DNA from: Limnephilus marmoratus
Taxonomy: Eukaryota > Arthropoda > Insecta > Trichoptera > Limnephilidae
DNA: 64,000 bases
Reading direction: 5' to 3'
Assembly: GCA_917880885.1 (NCBI GenBank)
Contig: OU862908.1
Coordinates: 12,945,501 to 13,009,500 of the forward strand
Under the pieces are notes generated by a model. The model had not been told where the DNA came from. It did not search any database and worked only from the letters and a program-made list of their open reading frames with translations. Both the position numbers and the translations under genes were made by a program. Shown here piece after piece: positions 10,039 to 20,900 of the stretch (the stretch's first letter is position 1; the number at the start of each line of letters is the position of its first letter).

Positions 10039-10770
10039 ACACAACAGGTACATCAGGTAAACATAATATGCCTACCAAATTAATGAATACCCTAGAAACC
10101 ACAGGTACCTACTTGTAAAATTTATTATATCGGCGTCGTTGACATCAAGTTGACATAATCCATGATACCTACCTATTAATTATTTTACTTTTTATAAAAA
10201 AAAAAAAATTCTTGCTTTTAAGAGGATTTCTTACTTTTATAACTTTTTATATTTTATAACATTAAATATTTATTAATTTTTATAATTTATATTTAAAACT
10301 TTGTACCTTTCAAAGATATCTTATATTTCTAAAATTAATGAATACCTTAGAAATTAGAAATCACAGGTACCTACCTACTTGTAAAATTTATTATATTGGT
10401 TCACATCGTTGACATCAAGTTGACATAATCCATGATACCTACCTATTAATTATTTTTACTTTTTATAATTTTTTGTTCTTGCTCCTAAAAGGATTTCTTA
10501 CTTCTATAACTTTTTGTATTTTATAACTTTTTATATTTATTAATTTTTATAATTTACATATAAAACTTTGTACCCTTTAAGGATATCTTATATTTCTATA
10601 TTTTTCTTTTACTATAATATTTTTAACTTTTAACTTTAGTTTTTACTGTTTTCTTAAAATTTTATACTTTGTACTCTTTACTTTATATTTTATACCTACT
10701 ATACTTTATATATACATGTATGTTAATGGCACTAGTTGTGCCGTGTATTTCAAAATAAATAAATAAATAT
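10039..10770 (+). repeat. LINE 3' untranslated region with a ~255-bp tandem duplication
   Basis: The non-coding tail of the LINE. The block starting AATTAATGAATACC at about 10078 is repeated from about 10333 with small differences, both containing ACATCAAGTTGACATAATCC. The end, GTGCCGTGTATTTCAAAATA followed by AATA repeats near 10752, is the element's 3' terminus. The same terminus, inverted, occurs at 13912-13946. Confidence 0.8.
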
Positions 10771-11190
10771 TTGTTCGTTATATAATTTTTTTATATTTAC
10801 ATACTGCTATTTATACTATTCTGTTATTTTATCACCATCATTATTATACGTGTAATAAATACCATTTAAATAAAATTTATCATGTTATTATATAAAATTA
10901 ATGCTGTCAATATGTATCTGTTGACAAACTTTAAAAGCAGTTTAGTAGGTTTGAATGATAATAAATATAAATAAAGATTTTTTTTCTAACATGTGGAAAT
11001 TTATTTTATTTATTGTACATAAATAAGCACATTCTTGGCATGAGATTACCGTTCATAATCGATAAGTTGTTTGAAATGACTTTATAAGCTTGCACATGTT
11101 TATGAGTTAAATCTGAAGGGCACGACAAATTCAGATTTATTGATTACGTGTAATATTTTAAAATACATCGTTTGGAAATCAGGTAAGAAA
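10771..11190. other. AT-rich sequence, nothing recognised
   Basis: Strongly AT-rich, with no coding or repeat features seen. Confidence 0.5.
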
Positions 11191-11193
11191 GAA

Positions 11194-11660
11194 TTTATTG
11201 GTAACTAGCAAGTTCACGGCATGCATTGCAATGTCACAAATAAAGTTTGTAAATTGTTTAATTGGTAAATTGTTAAATTGGTAAATTGTTAAATTGTTAA
11301 ATTGTTAAATTGTTAAATTGTTAAATTGTTAAATTGGTAAATTGTTAAATTGGTAATTGTTAAATTGGTAAATTGTTAAATTGGTAAATTGTTAAATTGG
11401 TAAATTGTTAAATTGGTAGATAAATTGGTAAATTGTTAAATTGGTAAATTGTTAAATTGGTAGATAAATTGGTAAATTGTTAAATTGGTAAATTGTTAAA
11501 TTGGTAAATGGTAAAAATTGTTTATTCCGTTAATTCCGCCTCCCCTTCCCCTCGCGCGATCACAGTTCCACCTTCCCTGGTTTCTCTCTTACCTCTCCCG
11601 CGAACCCCCCTCCCGCGATCCCCTCCACATTCCCGCGTTAAATATATTCAGTCCCGGTAT
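11194..11660 (-). mobile_element. Helitron-like 1 relic expanded by a minisatellite
   Basis: The start (AACTAGCAAGTTCACGGCATG, then CATTGCAATGTCA) matches the 3' end of the Helitron-like 1 copies at 19768 and 29402 in reverse orientation. The pyrimidine-rich middle (CCCGCGAACCCCCCTCCCGCG) appears at 11540-11640. The two parts are separated by the minisatellite at 11247-11514. Confidence 0.6.
11247..11514. repeat. (TAAATTGT/TAAATTGG)n minisatellite
   Basis: About 33 units of an 8-bp motif alternating between TAAATTGT and TAAATTGG, giving an effective 16-bp period, with two interruptions reading TAGATAAATTGG. Confidence 0.95.
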
Positions 11661-11799
11661 ATTCAGATTTTCAAACAGCTCATGTGCCACCTATTGCATT
11701 TTTTTTGTTTTTCATATATTACAAACATTCTTTTTTGTGTTTGATGAGAACAATCAATCAAATTTGATACTTAACATAGGTACCTATTTAAAATAAATA

Positions 11800-12590
11800 T
11801 AATTTTTGATTAGATTGAAAGTATTCGATTTTGGTGAGTACCATAGTTGAGTACCTACTTCGATTAAATTCATTAATTTAAAGAGTTTATTCGAAAATTG
11901 AATTTTGATTTAACAATCGATGGTTTGCAAAATGTCATTCTCAAATTGTGAAATTTTTGACAGTTTCGTAAGAGTTTTTGTAATGATTAACAAAAAAATC
12001 AGGTGTATTGTCATTTTGTTGTAATAATCCAGAAACCTTCGCAAAGGTGGAAAGAAGGTATTTTAAAAGTTTCAAACATTTCCGATGCTTAATGCAGCAT
12101 TGCATAGACAACTCACATACACAGAAACATAAAGATTTTTATTTAAGTATATAGATTCTTGGCTAGGTTAGGATAGTAAAGGGTAGATAATATAAAAATT
12201 ATTCGTACTCCATGATACAGATGAAAATATTGATTATAGCATTGGTGGTTCCATAACACACAAATAACCAACTAATATTATGGATAAATGTCGAAATTAA
12301 ATGGGCGTAAATTTCACGTAAATATTACACTGCAAGAATTATGCACGGAATTATTTTTGAAGTGAAACTTTTCTAGTTACTGCACCTGCGACGGTCAACT
12401 GCGCTCATCGGCTGCTTTGCTTATGTTATGATGTCACTTTTAAAAGCTCCTATTGGTTGAGATATGAAACGGAAGTTAGGCTAGGAGTGCGCTCATTGGT
12501 CGCTTTGATTACGACCACACTTTTTATGTATAGGTTGAGATTGTTTTGGTAAAGATTCGCTCCTACCGCGTGTAAACTGCACACGAATTT
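11800..12590. other. No gene recognised
   Basis: AT-rich sequence with a GC-richer patch at 12380-12580. I recognise no coding frame or repeat shared with the rest of the window. Confidence 0.5.
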
Positions 12591-12591
12591 T

Positions 12592-13034
12592 TTCTTTACA
12601 TTAGCTCTACACAGGAGGCCCTGAGGAAAATAATTTCCCTCAGAGTATATGTCATCTTAGGGGATGCTGTGTGAGGGTTTTTTTAAGAAAGGGAAGGAGA
12701 GGAAGTTCTGGGAAGGAAACAGGTATGAGGGGTGGGTAGGAATCTGGGGGTCAGTGTATCCAGGCGTGACGGACGTATGAATCCATCCCTTTAACCGCGG
12801 TGCAAGGCGATGGGTTGAAAGATTATGGCTGGGGAGGATAAAAGACCTCCCACAAGCAGTCTCTCTCGATCCTGTACATCGTTGGCCGCCACTACCAGGG
12901 CCAACCTCACTCCATGAATCCGAGCACCCCTGATAAGTCACTAATCGCAGCGAAAAACTTGGGGTGACCTATGGCAGAGGTTGGTTATCCAGTAAATGGT
13001 TCCCGGGGCGGCGGTACCCATACCCGCCCCCCAA
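12592..13034 (-). mobile_element. Family A repeat, near full-length
   Basis: A minus-strand copy. It begins on the plus strand with TTTACATTAGCTC (the inverted 3' end), has the CACACAGG/AGGCCCTGAGG hairpin region, and ends at GGGCGGCGGTACCCATACCC. Confidence 0.8.
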
Positions 13035-13076
13035 AAATAAAAATGGAATTGCATCCACTTATATTATGCCTACTGG

Positions 13077-13445
13077 AATCAATTTTTTTTTCAAAAATGA
13101 AATTTATTTGGCACGCACTTAAACACAATGTTTTTTTGACGTTTTTAATTTCAGATGGTGTAATTTAAGTAGGTGTAATTATCCGCGTGTATATCAATTT
13201 TTTTTTTCAAAAATGAAATTTATTTGGCACGCACTTAAACACAATGTTTTTTTTTGACGTTTTGAATTTCAGATGGTGTAATTTAAGTAGGTGTAATTAT
13301 CCGCGTGTATATCATTTTTTTTTCAAAAAGAAATTTATTTGGCACGCACTTAAACACAATGTTTTTTTGACGTTTTTAATTTCAGATGGTGTAATTTAAG
13401 TAGGTGTAATTCTCTCCATGAGTAATTCCATCCGCGTGTATATCT
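13077..13445. repeat. Three tandem copies of a ~120-bp unit
   Basis: Copies at about 13077-13196, 13197-13312 and 13313-13445 share GAAATTTATTTGGCACGCAC, a T-run, GACGTTTT, and GTGTAATTATCCGCGTGTAT. They differ mainly in T-run length, and the third has an extra CTCTCCATGAG. The near-identity implies recent duplication. Confidence 0.9.
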
Positions 13446-13911
13446 GACAGTATACTAATATTGATACGAGAAACTTACGACTGTTAAATTTGGTCCTGAT
13501 ATTATTATCAATATTGAAACTTCTTTCTGTTTCTTACTTTCCCTCTTCCATCCCACATTTACCCGACTCCAGATACTAATATCTACAGCCTGTATGTCGG
13601 ACATCTACAGCTCATATGTTGGACTAATATCTACGAACTTCAGAGTGTGGACTAATCTAAGGTCGGACGAATATCTATGACGGTCCCAGTGGTGACTAAT
13701 ATCTATGGAGCCTAGGTTAGACTGATATCTACAGAGGGCAGCTGAGCAAGAGGTTGTACGGAAAAGCATAAATTACTTCAATTACGTAATTACTAATCAC
13801 GTTAAGACTTAAACATTTAAAGTACGTACATGAAGTTTTTGCGTAATATTACGTGTTTTGCTGTTTACGAGGACAATAATTTATTGAACAAACATGGAGG
13901 TCATAATACAA

Positions 13912-13946
13912 AGATATTTATTTATTTCGAAATACACGGCACCACA
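13912..13946 (-). mobile_element. LINE 3' terminus (extreme 5' truncation)
   Basis: On the minus strand it reads GGTGCCGTGTATTTCGAAAT followed by AAATAAAT, matching the 3' end of the LINE at 10735-10770. Only about 35 bases of the element remain. Its 5' side abuts the telomere-type array at 13947-14013. Confidence 0.7.
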
Positions 13947-14013
13947 ACCTAACCAAACCTAACCTAATTTAACCTCACCTAACCTAACCTAACCTAACCT
14001 AACCTAACCTAAC
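13947..14013. repeat. Interstitial (CCTAA)n/(TTAGG)n telomere-type array
   Basis: About 13 units of AACCT, the last seven perfect. TTAGG is the standard telomere repeat of most insects. The array is short and internal, so it is not a chromosome end here. Confidence 0.9.
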
Positions 14014-14016
14014 TGA

Positions 14017-14153
14017 CATAGAAATGGTCATGGTAACAGACTAAATAATTTAGAAGCACTCGAAATAAAGAAAGCTGTTAAAACAAAAACCCACAACCTT
14101 AATATTCAGCTAAATGTGTCCAATAGTCCGATATTAGGGATTTTTACATACAT
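14017..14153 (+). pseudogene. PLE ORF C-terminal scrap inside the foldback core
   Basis: An open frame of about 45 codons reads GNRLNNLEALEIKKAVK and then NVSNSPILGIF. It aligns with GKRLDNLEALEINKKS...FSPIMEMF in the PLE relic at 47310-47440. This is the region after the GIY-YIG endonuclease. The part from AAAACAAAAACCC onward is present in foldback copies 1 and 3, and from AATCAGCTAAATG onward in all three. Confidence 0.6.
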
Positions 14154-14404
14154 ACATACATAAATTAAGTTTTTTAAACTGCATACGCAATATTACGTTA
14201 TTCCAATAGGCTATACATAATTGCAAATCCAACCTCTGCCAGTGCTGTAGATATTCGTCCACACTTTGGTTCTCATAGATATTAGTCAGCAGTTTGAGCT
14301 GTAGATATTTGCACGCATAGATATTCTCATAGATATTAGTCCGATTTGTTCAGTTTTTGGAATTCCTGCAGATATTAGTAGACGCCTCCCATTTACCCCA
14401 AACG

Positions 14405-14470
14405 AGCTTAGCATAGTTGCACTTGCTCCGGGCAGTGAGACTTGTGTGGTATTCACTATTCACATAATAT
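14405..14470 (+). mobile_element. SINE B 3' fragment
   Basis: A short match to the end of SINE B copies (CCGGGCAGTGAGACTTGTG, GGTATTCAC), directly after the foldback. Confidence 0.4.
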
Positions 14471-15045
14471 GTAAAAGAAATATACAACACGTTAAATAAA
14501 CAAATAAACTTAAAAGTCTGCGGCACTTTGGTGGTTTATATCATAACATCTGTCCGAGGTTTACGACGTCCAATATACACACCTCTTACATTCTGCGAAA
14601 TGACTCGGTGTGCTTACTTTATCAGAATATTAAAAATATCGAAAGCTAACAAACAGATACTTTAGAATTGGCACGAAGTTTACACACATCTCGGGAATTT
14701 ATATAGACATGTTATAACTTATATTTACGTTACATCGTGAGTTACTTACAAATATATTATGTAACTACACCTAATCCTTTTGAAATGGGCATGTCAGTCC
14801 AAAACAGTTGCTTCCTTTTGATCGTGCTCTTTGCAAGATCAACTCTAAACAGATTAAACAAACTCCACAAATTCAATAAAATAAAATAAAATTATTACAT
14901 CATTGATATATTTAACTTGACTGTACGGAACATAATGTTTTCTAAATTTTAAAATGGGTATTCCAGCCATTATGTTGAACTACAACACTCATTTAAGGGC
15001 TCGCTACCCGAATTACTAACGATTTCTTACATATCTCCCTTAAAC
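14471..15045. other. AT-rich sequence, nothing recognised
   Basis: No coding or repeat features recognised. Confidence 0.5.
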
Positions 15046-15049
15046 ACGT

Positions 15050-15425
15050 TAGTTTTAAACCTCTTAAAATAATCTAAGTTTTTCTTGAAGATAATATCTA
15101 GACATTGCCCGCGCCGAAACGCAAATTATATAAAATTCCCTCGATAGAAAAAAATCGCAAAGTATGCTCCAACAATTATTATAAACAAGTTTGTTTCAGT
15201 TATTTTACAAGTTATTTGTATGAAAAAAGTGACAGTGTTTCTTTAAATGCTGTTTAAGACAATGCCCGCGAGATTTTTTCTCTATTTTAAACGAGTCGTA
15301 TTTTATTAAACATTTTCGCAATTTTCGCATCGATTTTGTCGCTGTAAATGTTAGCGTTTTCCTCTAACATTCGTAATTTCGTATTTCTCCATCTTCTTCT
15401 TTTCGGACCCGATTTCGGAGCCTTA
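15050..15425 (+). repeat. Family D interspersed repeat, copy 1
   Basis: Shares an ordered series of phrases with 62685-63085 (same strand) and 35725-35965 (opposite strand): GAAGATAATATCTA, CCGAAACG, AAATTCCCTC, GTGTTTCTTTAAATGCT, CTCTATTTTAA and CTCTAACATTCGTA. Non-coding, class unknown. Confidence 0.7.
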
Positions 15426-15589
15426 TATGAATATGCTATTATATATATTTTCATTGTCTTGGTATTTTCTATATATATAAAATATTAAAAGATGTAGGAG
15501 ATATTCCAGAATTGTTTGCACCACGTAATACTAGAAATCGGAATTGTTTTTAGGGACATCTTTAATTCGTCACTTAACTAAACAAACAA

Positions 15590-15893
15590 ATACGCAGCTG
15601 GTGGGCTGGCACATCTGCCGCCAAAACCTGAACACACCTCGCACGATGAACCCGGGCATCCCTACGAATAACAACATAGCGAATAACAACATAGCGAATA
15701 ATAACATAGCGAATCACTTGGGGTGACCTATGGCAGAGGTATTGGTTATCCAATAAATGGTTCCCGGGCCGGCGGTACCTATCATATACCGGTATCACTA
15801 AACATAGCGAATCACTTGGGGTGACCTATGGCAGAGGTATTGGTTATCCAATAAATGGTTCCCCGGCCGGCGATACCTATACCCACCTCCCAG
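15590..15893 (-). mobile_element. Family A repeat, 5' part with internal duplications
   Basis: A reverse-orientation copy lacking its 3' half. Within it, ATAACAACATAGCGA is repeated three times (15665-15712). The block GCGAATCACTTGGGGTGACC through GGCGGTACCTAT occurs twice, with a ~94-bp offset. Confidence 0.75.
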
Positions 15894-17300
15894 ATGAAAT
15901 GGCCACCGTGGTTTTTGCTTACTTGTTTGTTAAATATTATTATTTTTGGATTGCCTGTACATACAAAATACTGATTAATGATAAATAATTAATATTTCTT
16001 AGAGATGATCAAACAGGTAAGCAAATTTATGGGTTCATTAAATTGATTTCAATCCGGCATATAGTAAGACATTCCATTGATAATGCTCATTGAATCGGAA
16101 CCAAATCAAACAAATAAGTAAACTAAATTCCCCGCCAATAGGACTTACGCGTAGTGCGAATATTGAATCAATAAATTTGTGATTGAGAAAAGCGTTTTAT
16201 TTAGCATTAATTAATTGGTTGAGATTTTACTAATATGTATTGACGATTCTTTATTTTGTGATGAATGAATTCTTCCTAAATCTTTTCATGAATAGAATTC
16301 ACTAAGCGGTTGGGGACCTGGCAAAGATATTTAAATACAGAAGAGATATGCTATGGTGTCCGCGCAACTGTCGCCGGACTACGCGCTAATTAGCGTAGTT
16401 TTCATACAAAAAGAATTTGTTCATTTCGTTGATTTTTTGAAAATGTGCATTAATATTGGTTAACAATATATTTTGAATAAGGAAAGAATTCGTTCATTTA
16501 GTTTAACGTTCGTTTGGTTTATCCGTTAATTATTTGTTCTTTTAGTTTATTTGTTAATTGGTAAACAGTATCGGCGACACCCGGAAGCGCAGACCCACAT
16601 AGTAAAAACAGCAGATAGCACATCTACTTATATTTCAATATCTTTGGGACCTGGGGGTAAATTACCTGAAAGAGGTGTAAAAAGATTGAACTCGCGATTA
16701 AGACTCAATAAACACGCTATACCTACAACCTACTAGGCTTCGCCTAGATTTGGTGTTGATTTGAATTGATAAGAATTTAAGAGCTGCTAAGCTGTTGACT
16801 GTATTCCCATGCAAATGGATTCAATGTACTATTACAAAAATGATTTCTTATTGCTTTTTCCGGGTAATTTAAAGTTGCAAAAAATTGTTTGAAATACTAT
16901 GTAAAAAATGCCATAATTTTAAAAGCAATTAAAAAAATCAAAGTGATTGATTCAAAGATGAAAGAAACTATTAAACGTTGAAATTTATGAATCGAAGGCA
17001 ATGAATCTGTTCAATTTGAGATGTCTTATTGAGATATGAAATTGCTTTTGAATTACGGCGTCAGATGCACTTCTAATGGACTGTCAAAATCTTTAAACGA
17101 ATTGGTGTTGGCTGAAATTACGTGATAGTGTGTGTAGGAATGAACAAGGTATGAAAGGAAATGGGATGACCAATCACTTACCACTGTATCTCTGTGAAGG
17201 AGCACAACAACACAATCACAGTACAGTTATGTATATAGTTTCACCGCGGTACCTTGAGGTAATTATCGTCACAATAAAATGAATTACAAAAAATAATAGT
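15894..17300. other. No gene recognised
   Basis: AT-rich sequence. A small imperfect palindrome, CTACGCGCTAATTAGCGTAG, lies near 16379. A 61-codon frame at 16551 has no recognisable features. Confidence 0.5.
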
Positions 17301-17307
17301 ATATTTG

Positions 17308-17578
17308 CGGCACGTTCCAGAATGGAAGAAACCCTCATTATATTGCCCTGGTATAATACCACCATTCAGAATTGAAACGCTGCTAGAAATGGGTTTAGCC
17401 GTGTTTGGTGATCAGATCTGAATAGCCCGGTACTTCCCCACCTTCCTCTTCCCCATCTCCGTCCCCTCCCCTCCCCACTAACTTAAGCCTCACAACATAC
17501 CCCAATTTGGGATGCCATAGTCTCAATGGCTCCAGACGGGAGCAGCTGAGACTCTTGTGAGGTATTCACATAAAAACG
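17308..17578 (+). mobile_element. SINE B, body without tRNA head
   Basis: Matches the body of SINE B (see 31528-31923): GGCACGTTCCAGAATGGAAG, TTTAGCCGTGTTTGGTGA, CAGATCTGAATAGCC, a C/T-rich stretch, and GGGATGCCATAGTC. The promoter-bearing head is missing. Confidence 0.7.
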
Positions 17579-17724
17579 AATGAAACCAAATTATATAATG
17601 TACTTCCAAGGTGGACAATTTCCTTCTTTTTGCTGAAAAGCGAGTTTACGTACACGAAAAACACCATCGACTAGCTTCCAGGGTAGATCCAATCCTTCTT
17701 CTGTTTTCATCACAAATGCAATCT

Positions 17725-18540
17725 ATGATTTATCTTATGTATAAAAATTTCGTGTCACGGTGCTTGTGGTCGCACTCCTCCGAAACGACTTGACCGATTT
17801 TTAAGAATTTTTTTATGTCTATTTGGTAGGTATGAGAATAGGTTTTAAAGTATATTTCATACCGCTAGGTTATCCAGAAATATTTATTTATTTGTATTTT
17901 TTTTATTTTGCATCAAAAATACTTTATGTCTATTTGGTAGGTATGAGAATAGGTTTTAAAGTATATTTCATACCGCTAGGTTATCCAGAAATATTTATTT
18001 ATTTGTATTTTTTTTATTTTGCATCAAAAATACTTATACACCCAAAATTTAACCCTCCCACCTCCACCCTGCCATTTTTTATTCGCGATTAAATATTTTT
18101 GTATGAACAAATTTAACCATCTTTAGTATTTCAAACAGAACGGAATTATTTACGTTGTTGAATGACAAATGGCGCTACGTCTGTCTCATCGAACTTTCAT
18201 CCACACATGTGCAAGACATTCACGATAAGCGTCGCGTCATTTTGATATTTCAATTGGCATCACGTTCTCGCGTGGCTAAAGACGGACTGACAAAAATATC
18301 GTACACTTAATTGCTCTTCGAAATTCATATTTATTTTCTTTATTTCATTTTCCCACTTTAGTTGGTGTTTTTTTTTATCGGTGGTCATCGTCTACAGCGC
18401 TCTATTCCTCTATCTGTCATAAATCTTATCCCCACACACCTACACTTACGTTATTTTTTTATTTAACAACCAAAATATTTACTAGAAATAATTTATATGG
18501 TAGAACAACGTTTGTCGGATCAGCTAGTAATTTATAATTT
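17725..18540 (+). mobile_element. Helitron-like 3 copy with internal 111-bp tandem duplication
   Basis: It begins with TTTCGTGTCACGGTGCTTGT and CTCCTCCGAAACGACTTGAC and ends with GTTTGTCGGATCAGCTAGTA, the style of non-autonomous insect Helitrons, which end in CTAG. A 111-bp unit containing ATTTGGTAGGTATGAGAATA is duplicated (about 17815-17925 and 17926-18036), which creates an 89-codon open frame that is not a gene. No Rep/helicase is present. Confidence 0.6.
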
Positions 18541-19299
18541 ACAATTGTCCCCTACAACACAGGTGAACTCCTAGCGTGGAGGACAATATACTATACCTTC
18601 GTAATTTAAACATAATAAATCGAATTATCACTATTTTTCTTGCCATTGTTCTAAAGTTCAAATACATACTTTTCAGCAAGGTGATGGTTAAGAAGACGTA
18701 TGCACTTAGAAACTAAGAATATTCTCCTTTCAAAACCATTCAATACCACTAAAACTACTCAGCCTTCTCGTTTACGAAATTCTTGCGCCTATAAAACAAA
18801 TATTTTCTAATTCAAAGAGGCAAAGAGCGAATGTAAAATAAAAATAACATACACATCTTCGTTAGACGCGGAATCAATAAAAAATATTTGACTAGCCGAT
18901 GATTTACTGAAAACTTTTAATACAGCCGCGGCATCTTATAAGAGGAAGATAATAATAACAGAGTAGATACCTACCAATGAATAAATAAACAAAAAAACTG
19001 GATACGCTTCAAAAAAATTTAAACATAAAAAATGTAGAAAACGGAATGTTGTCAGCAATGCTGTGAATTTATGAAAAACTCTCTAAACTTAATAGTGTTT
19101 GACAATTATTTGGAGAATGTTATTTTATAAAAACATCATTTAATTATGTATTTGCGTCTGTTGTTCCGGATCCGGCCTTTTACGAAAACCTTGAAAAATT
19201 TTTAATAAGTTTTTTTTTATATGTTCCTAACATCATTAGAAAATTTTACAGAATTCAGAACAACTGGGTAAGTACCAAAAGTATTTATAATTATAATAT
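18541..19299. other. AT-rich sequence, nothing recognised
   Basis: No coding frame or repeat recognised. Confidence 0.5.
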
Positions 19300-19660
19300 C
19301 TCTACGTATTATAAATTAAAGTCCTCCGTCTACTCAAAACCTACTCAACGGATTTTCATGCGGTTCTCAGCAATAGATAGAGTGATTCATGAGGAAGGTT
19401 TAGGTATATAATTTATCACGGTTCTGTGTAAATTGGTTGAAATACATAATATACAAAGGAGAATGTCTGTATGTGGTGAGCGAGTGGGCTGACAAGCGGG
19501 CGATGTGGATTTGATTTGTGTGCAAATCTACAGATTTATGCCAAGGTTGATAAAATTTTGCACATGTGACCTTCAAAATAAGAGGAAGGTCAGTGTCTAC
19601 ATTTGATTTCGAAAAGTCTGTGTAAAGCCCGGGTGTCGCCGGGGACTTCAGCTAGTAGAT
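19300..19660 (+). mobile_element. Helitron-like 2 related copy
   Basis: Contains ACGGATTTTCATGCGGTTCT and AATAGATAGAGTGATTCATG, shared with the 53115 and 58127 copies. It ends CCGGGTGTCGCCGGGGACTT followed by CAGCTAGTAG, a hairpin followed by CTAG as at Helitron 3' ends. Confidence 0.6.
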
Positions 19661-19767
19661 AATATGAGTCGGTAGCAAGTTATGAACTATTTAACTCCTA
19701 ATTTAAAATCTGAGATGACTGTCAGTTCGCAAATATTTAAAACAACTTTATTGAAAATATTATGTAT

Positions 19768-20148
19768 TAGCTGGTCCCCGGCATGCGTTGCAATGCCATT
19801 CAAAGAAATAAATTGATTCTCCCTGCATGTCCTTCCCCGTTCCCTTCTTACTTCCCCGCCTTCCTCCTTCCTCATCTCTTCCCTCTTCGCGAACCACACC
19901 TCCCCCGTTCCCCTTCCCCTTGCCTTTACTCCCTGCTGCTAAAACATATGAAATAAACACATTTTCATAAATACAAATTTCATAGCGCCAGATCTTACCA
20001 TTATGTATAGCCTATATTATGTTATTCTGAAGTATGAGCTATATTATTGTCAAGTTTCATTAAAATCCATTTAGTAGTTTTTGCGTGAAAGAGTAACGAA
20101 CACACGTACATCCAAACAAATTTCGCATTTATAATATTAAGTAAGATT
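19768..20148 (-). mobile_element. Helitron-like 1 copy, near full-length
   Basis: In reverse, it runs from AGCTGGTCCCCGGCATGCG through GTTGCAATGCCATTC, a C/T-rich block, a GTATAGCCTATA region, and a conserved AAAATCCATTTAGTAGTTTT to GCATTTATAATATTA. Other copies are at 29402, 48656/49370, 54775 and 57083. The purine-rich minus-strand frames at 19687-19960 reflect the C/T block and are not genes. Confidence 0.65.
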
Positions 20149-20835
20149 CAAACATTTCTAGTTTATTTTCAGAAAAATAATATGTAAAATAATAAAAAAT
20201 GGTTTTTTAAATCGCATGATTTTTTTTCCTTCTTCTGTTTGTTCAGATTTTACGATACATATTTAGATGCTTCGTCCCTTCTCATTTGAATCTTGACAGC
20301 GTCAATAAAATTTATAACACGAAAACTGAGCTTTATCATACTCGTAGAACAAACTTTAACACACATTGGATTTTGCTGCAGACTAATGAAATAAGCTTAA
20401 GTTTTTCTCTTCTGTTTAAGCGTTTAAAGTCGAGATCTTTATTCCCAGGTTAAGTACGTTCCACTATTCCTCAGTAAGAAAAATATTCTTCCATAGTCAA
20501 AATACAGTTCGCGCCTTCGTGGTATTGTAAGAGGTAAATACACAACACAAACTTTTGGTGAATCCATTTCCAGATGTTAGAAAGGTGTTGTTTTGTTTAT
20601 TTGTCTAACGTCTTCACATTGATGTTCCTTGACGGCTCCTCGGCTCTGTTGTGTTTGATGTTGGGAATAGCGGATGAAACACCACTCAGCGAAGATCAAC
20701 TTCTGGCGTTTGTTTTATTTATATTTTAATAATGGTTCGGAAACCGCTTGATGTACCTAACGGGCACCAGCGAGTACAAGCAGCAGATCAGCAAATAAAC
20801 AGCATTATAATGGATCCTTACGTAGAATAAAACCA
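20149..20835. other. No gene recognised
   Basis: AT-rich sequence with no recognisable coding or repeat features. Confidence 0.5.
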
Positions 20836-20839
20836 TTCA

Positions 20840-20900
20840 TTTGTTATGCCGCACCAGGGTACGGCAGCATAACTGTAGGGGCGTGTAAATACCCCCAGAC
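20840..20900 (+). mobile_element. Terminal fragment of a Tc1/mariner-type element
   Basis: CAGGGTACGGCAGCATAACT at about 20858 matches the inverse of the right end of the transposase relic at 21445-22222 (AGTTATGCTGCCGCACCCTG). It is probably a separate broken copy. Confidence 0.5.

Larger units (their letters stand above)
13565..14394 (+). mobile_element. Foldback element, copy 1 (9-bp target duplication)
   Basis: It starts GACTCCAGATACTAATATC and ends near TAGACGCCTCC. CATTTACCC immediately precedes and follows it, a 9-bp target duplication. The left arm carries many spaced copies of GACTAATATCTACAG and close variants. The right arm carries the inverted form CTGTAGATATTAGTC. Arms made of repeated subunits in opposite orientation, around a short unique core, are the structure of Foldback transposons, known in Drosophila to be Mutator-related with 9-bp duplications. 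No transposase is present. The core contains a LINE tail, TTAGG repeats and a PLE coding scrap, annotated separately. Confidence 0.75.

Noticed and set aside
17823..18092. 89-codon repeated-peptide frame
   Set aside because: Created by the 111-bp duplication inside a Helitron-like element.
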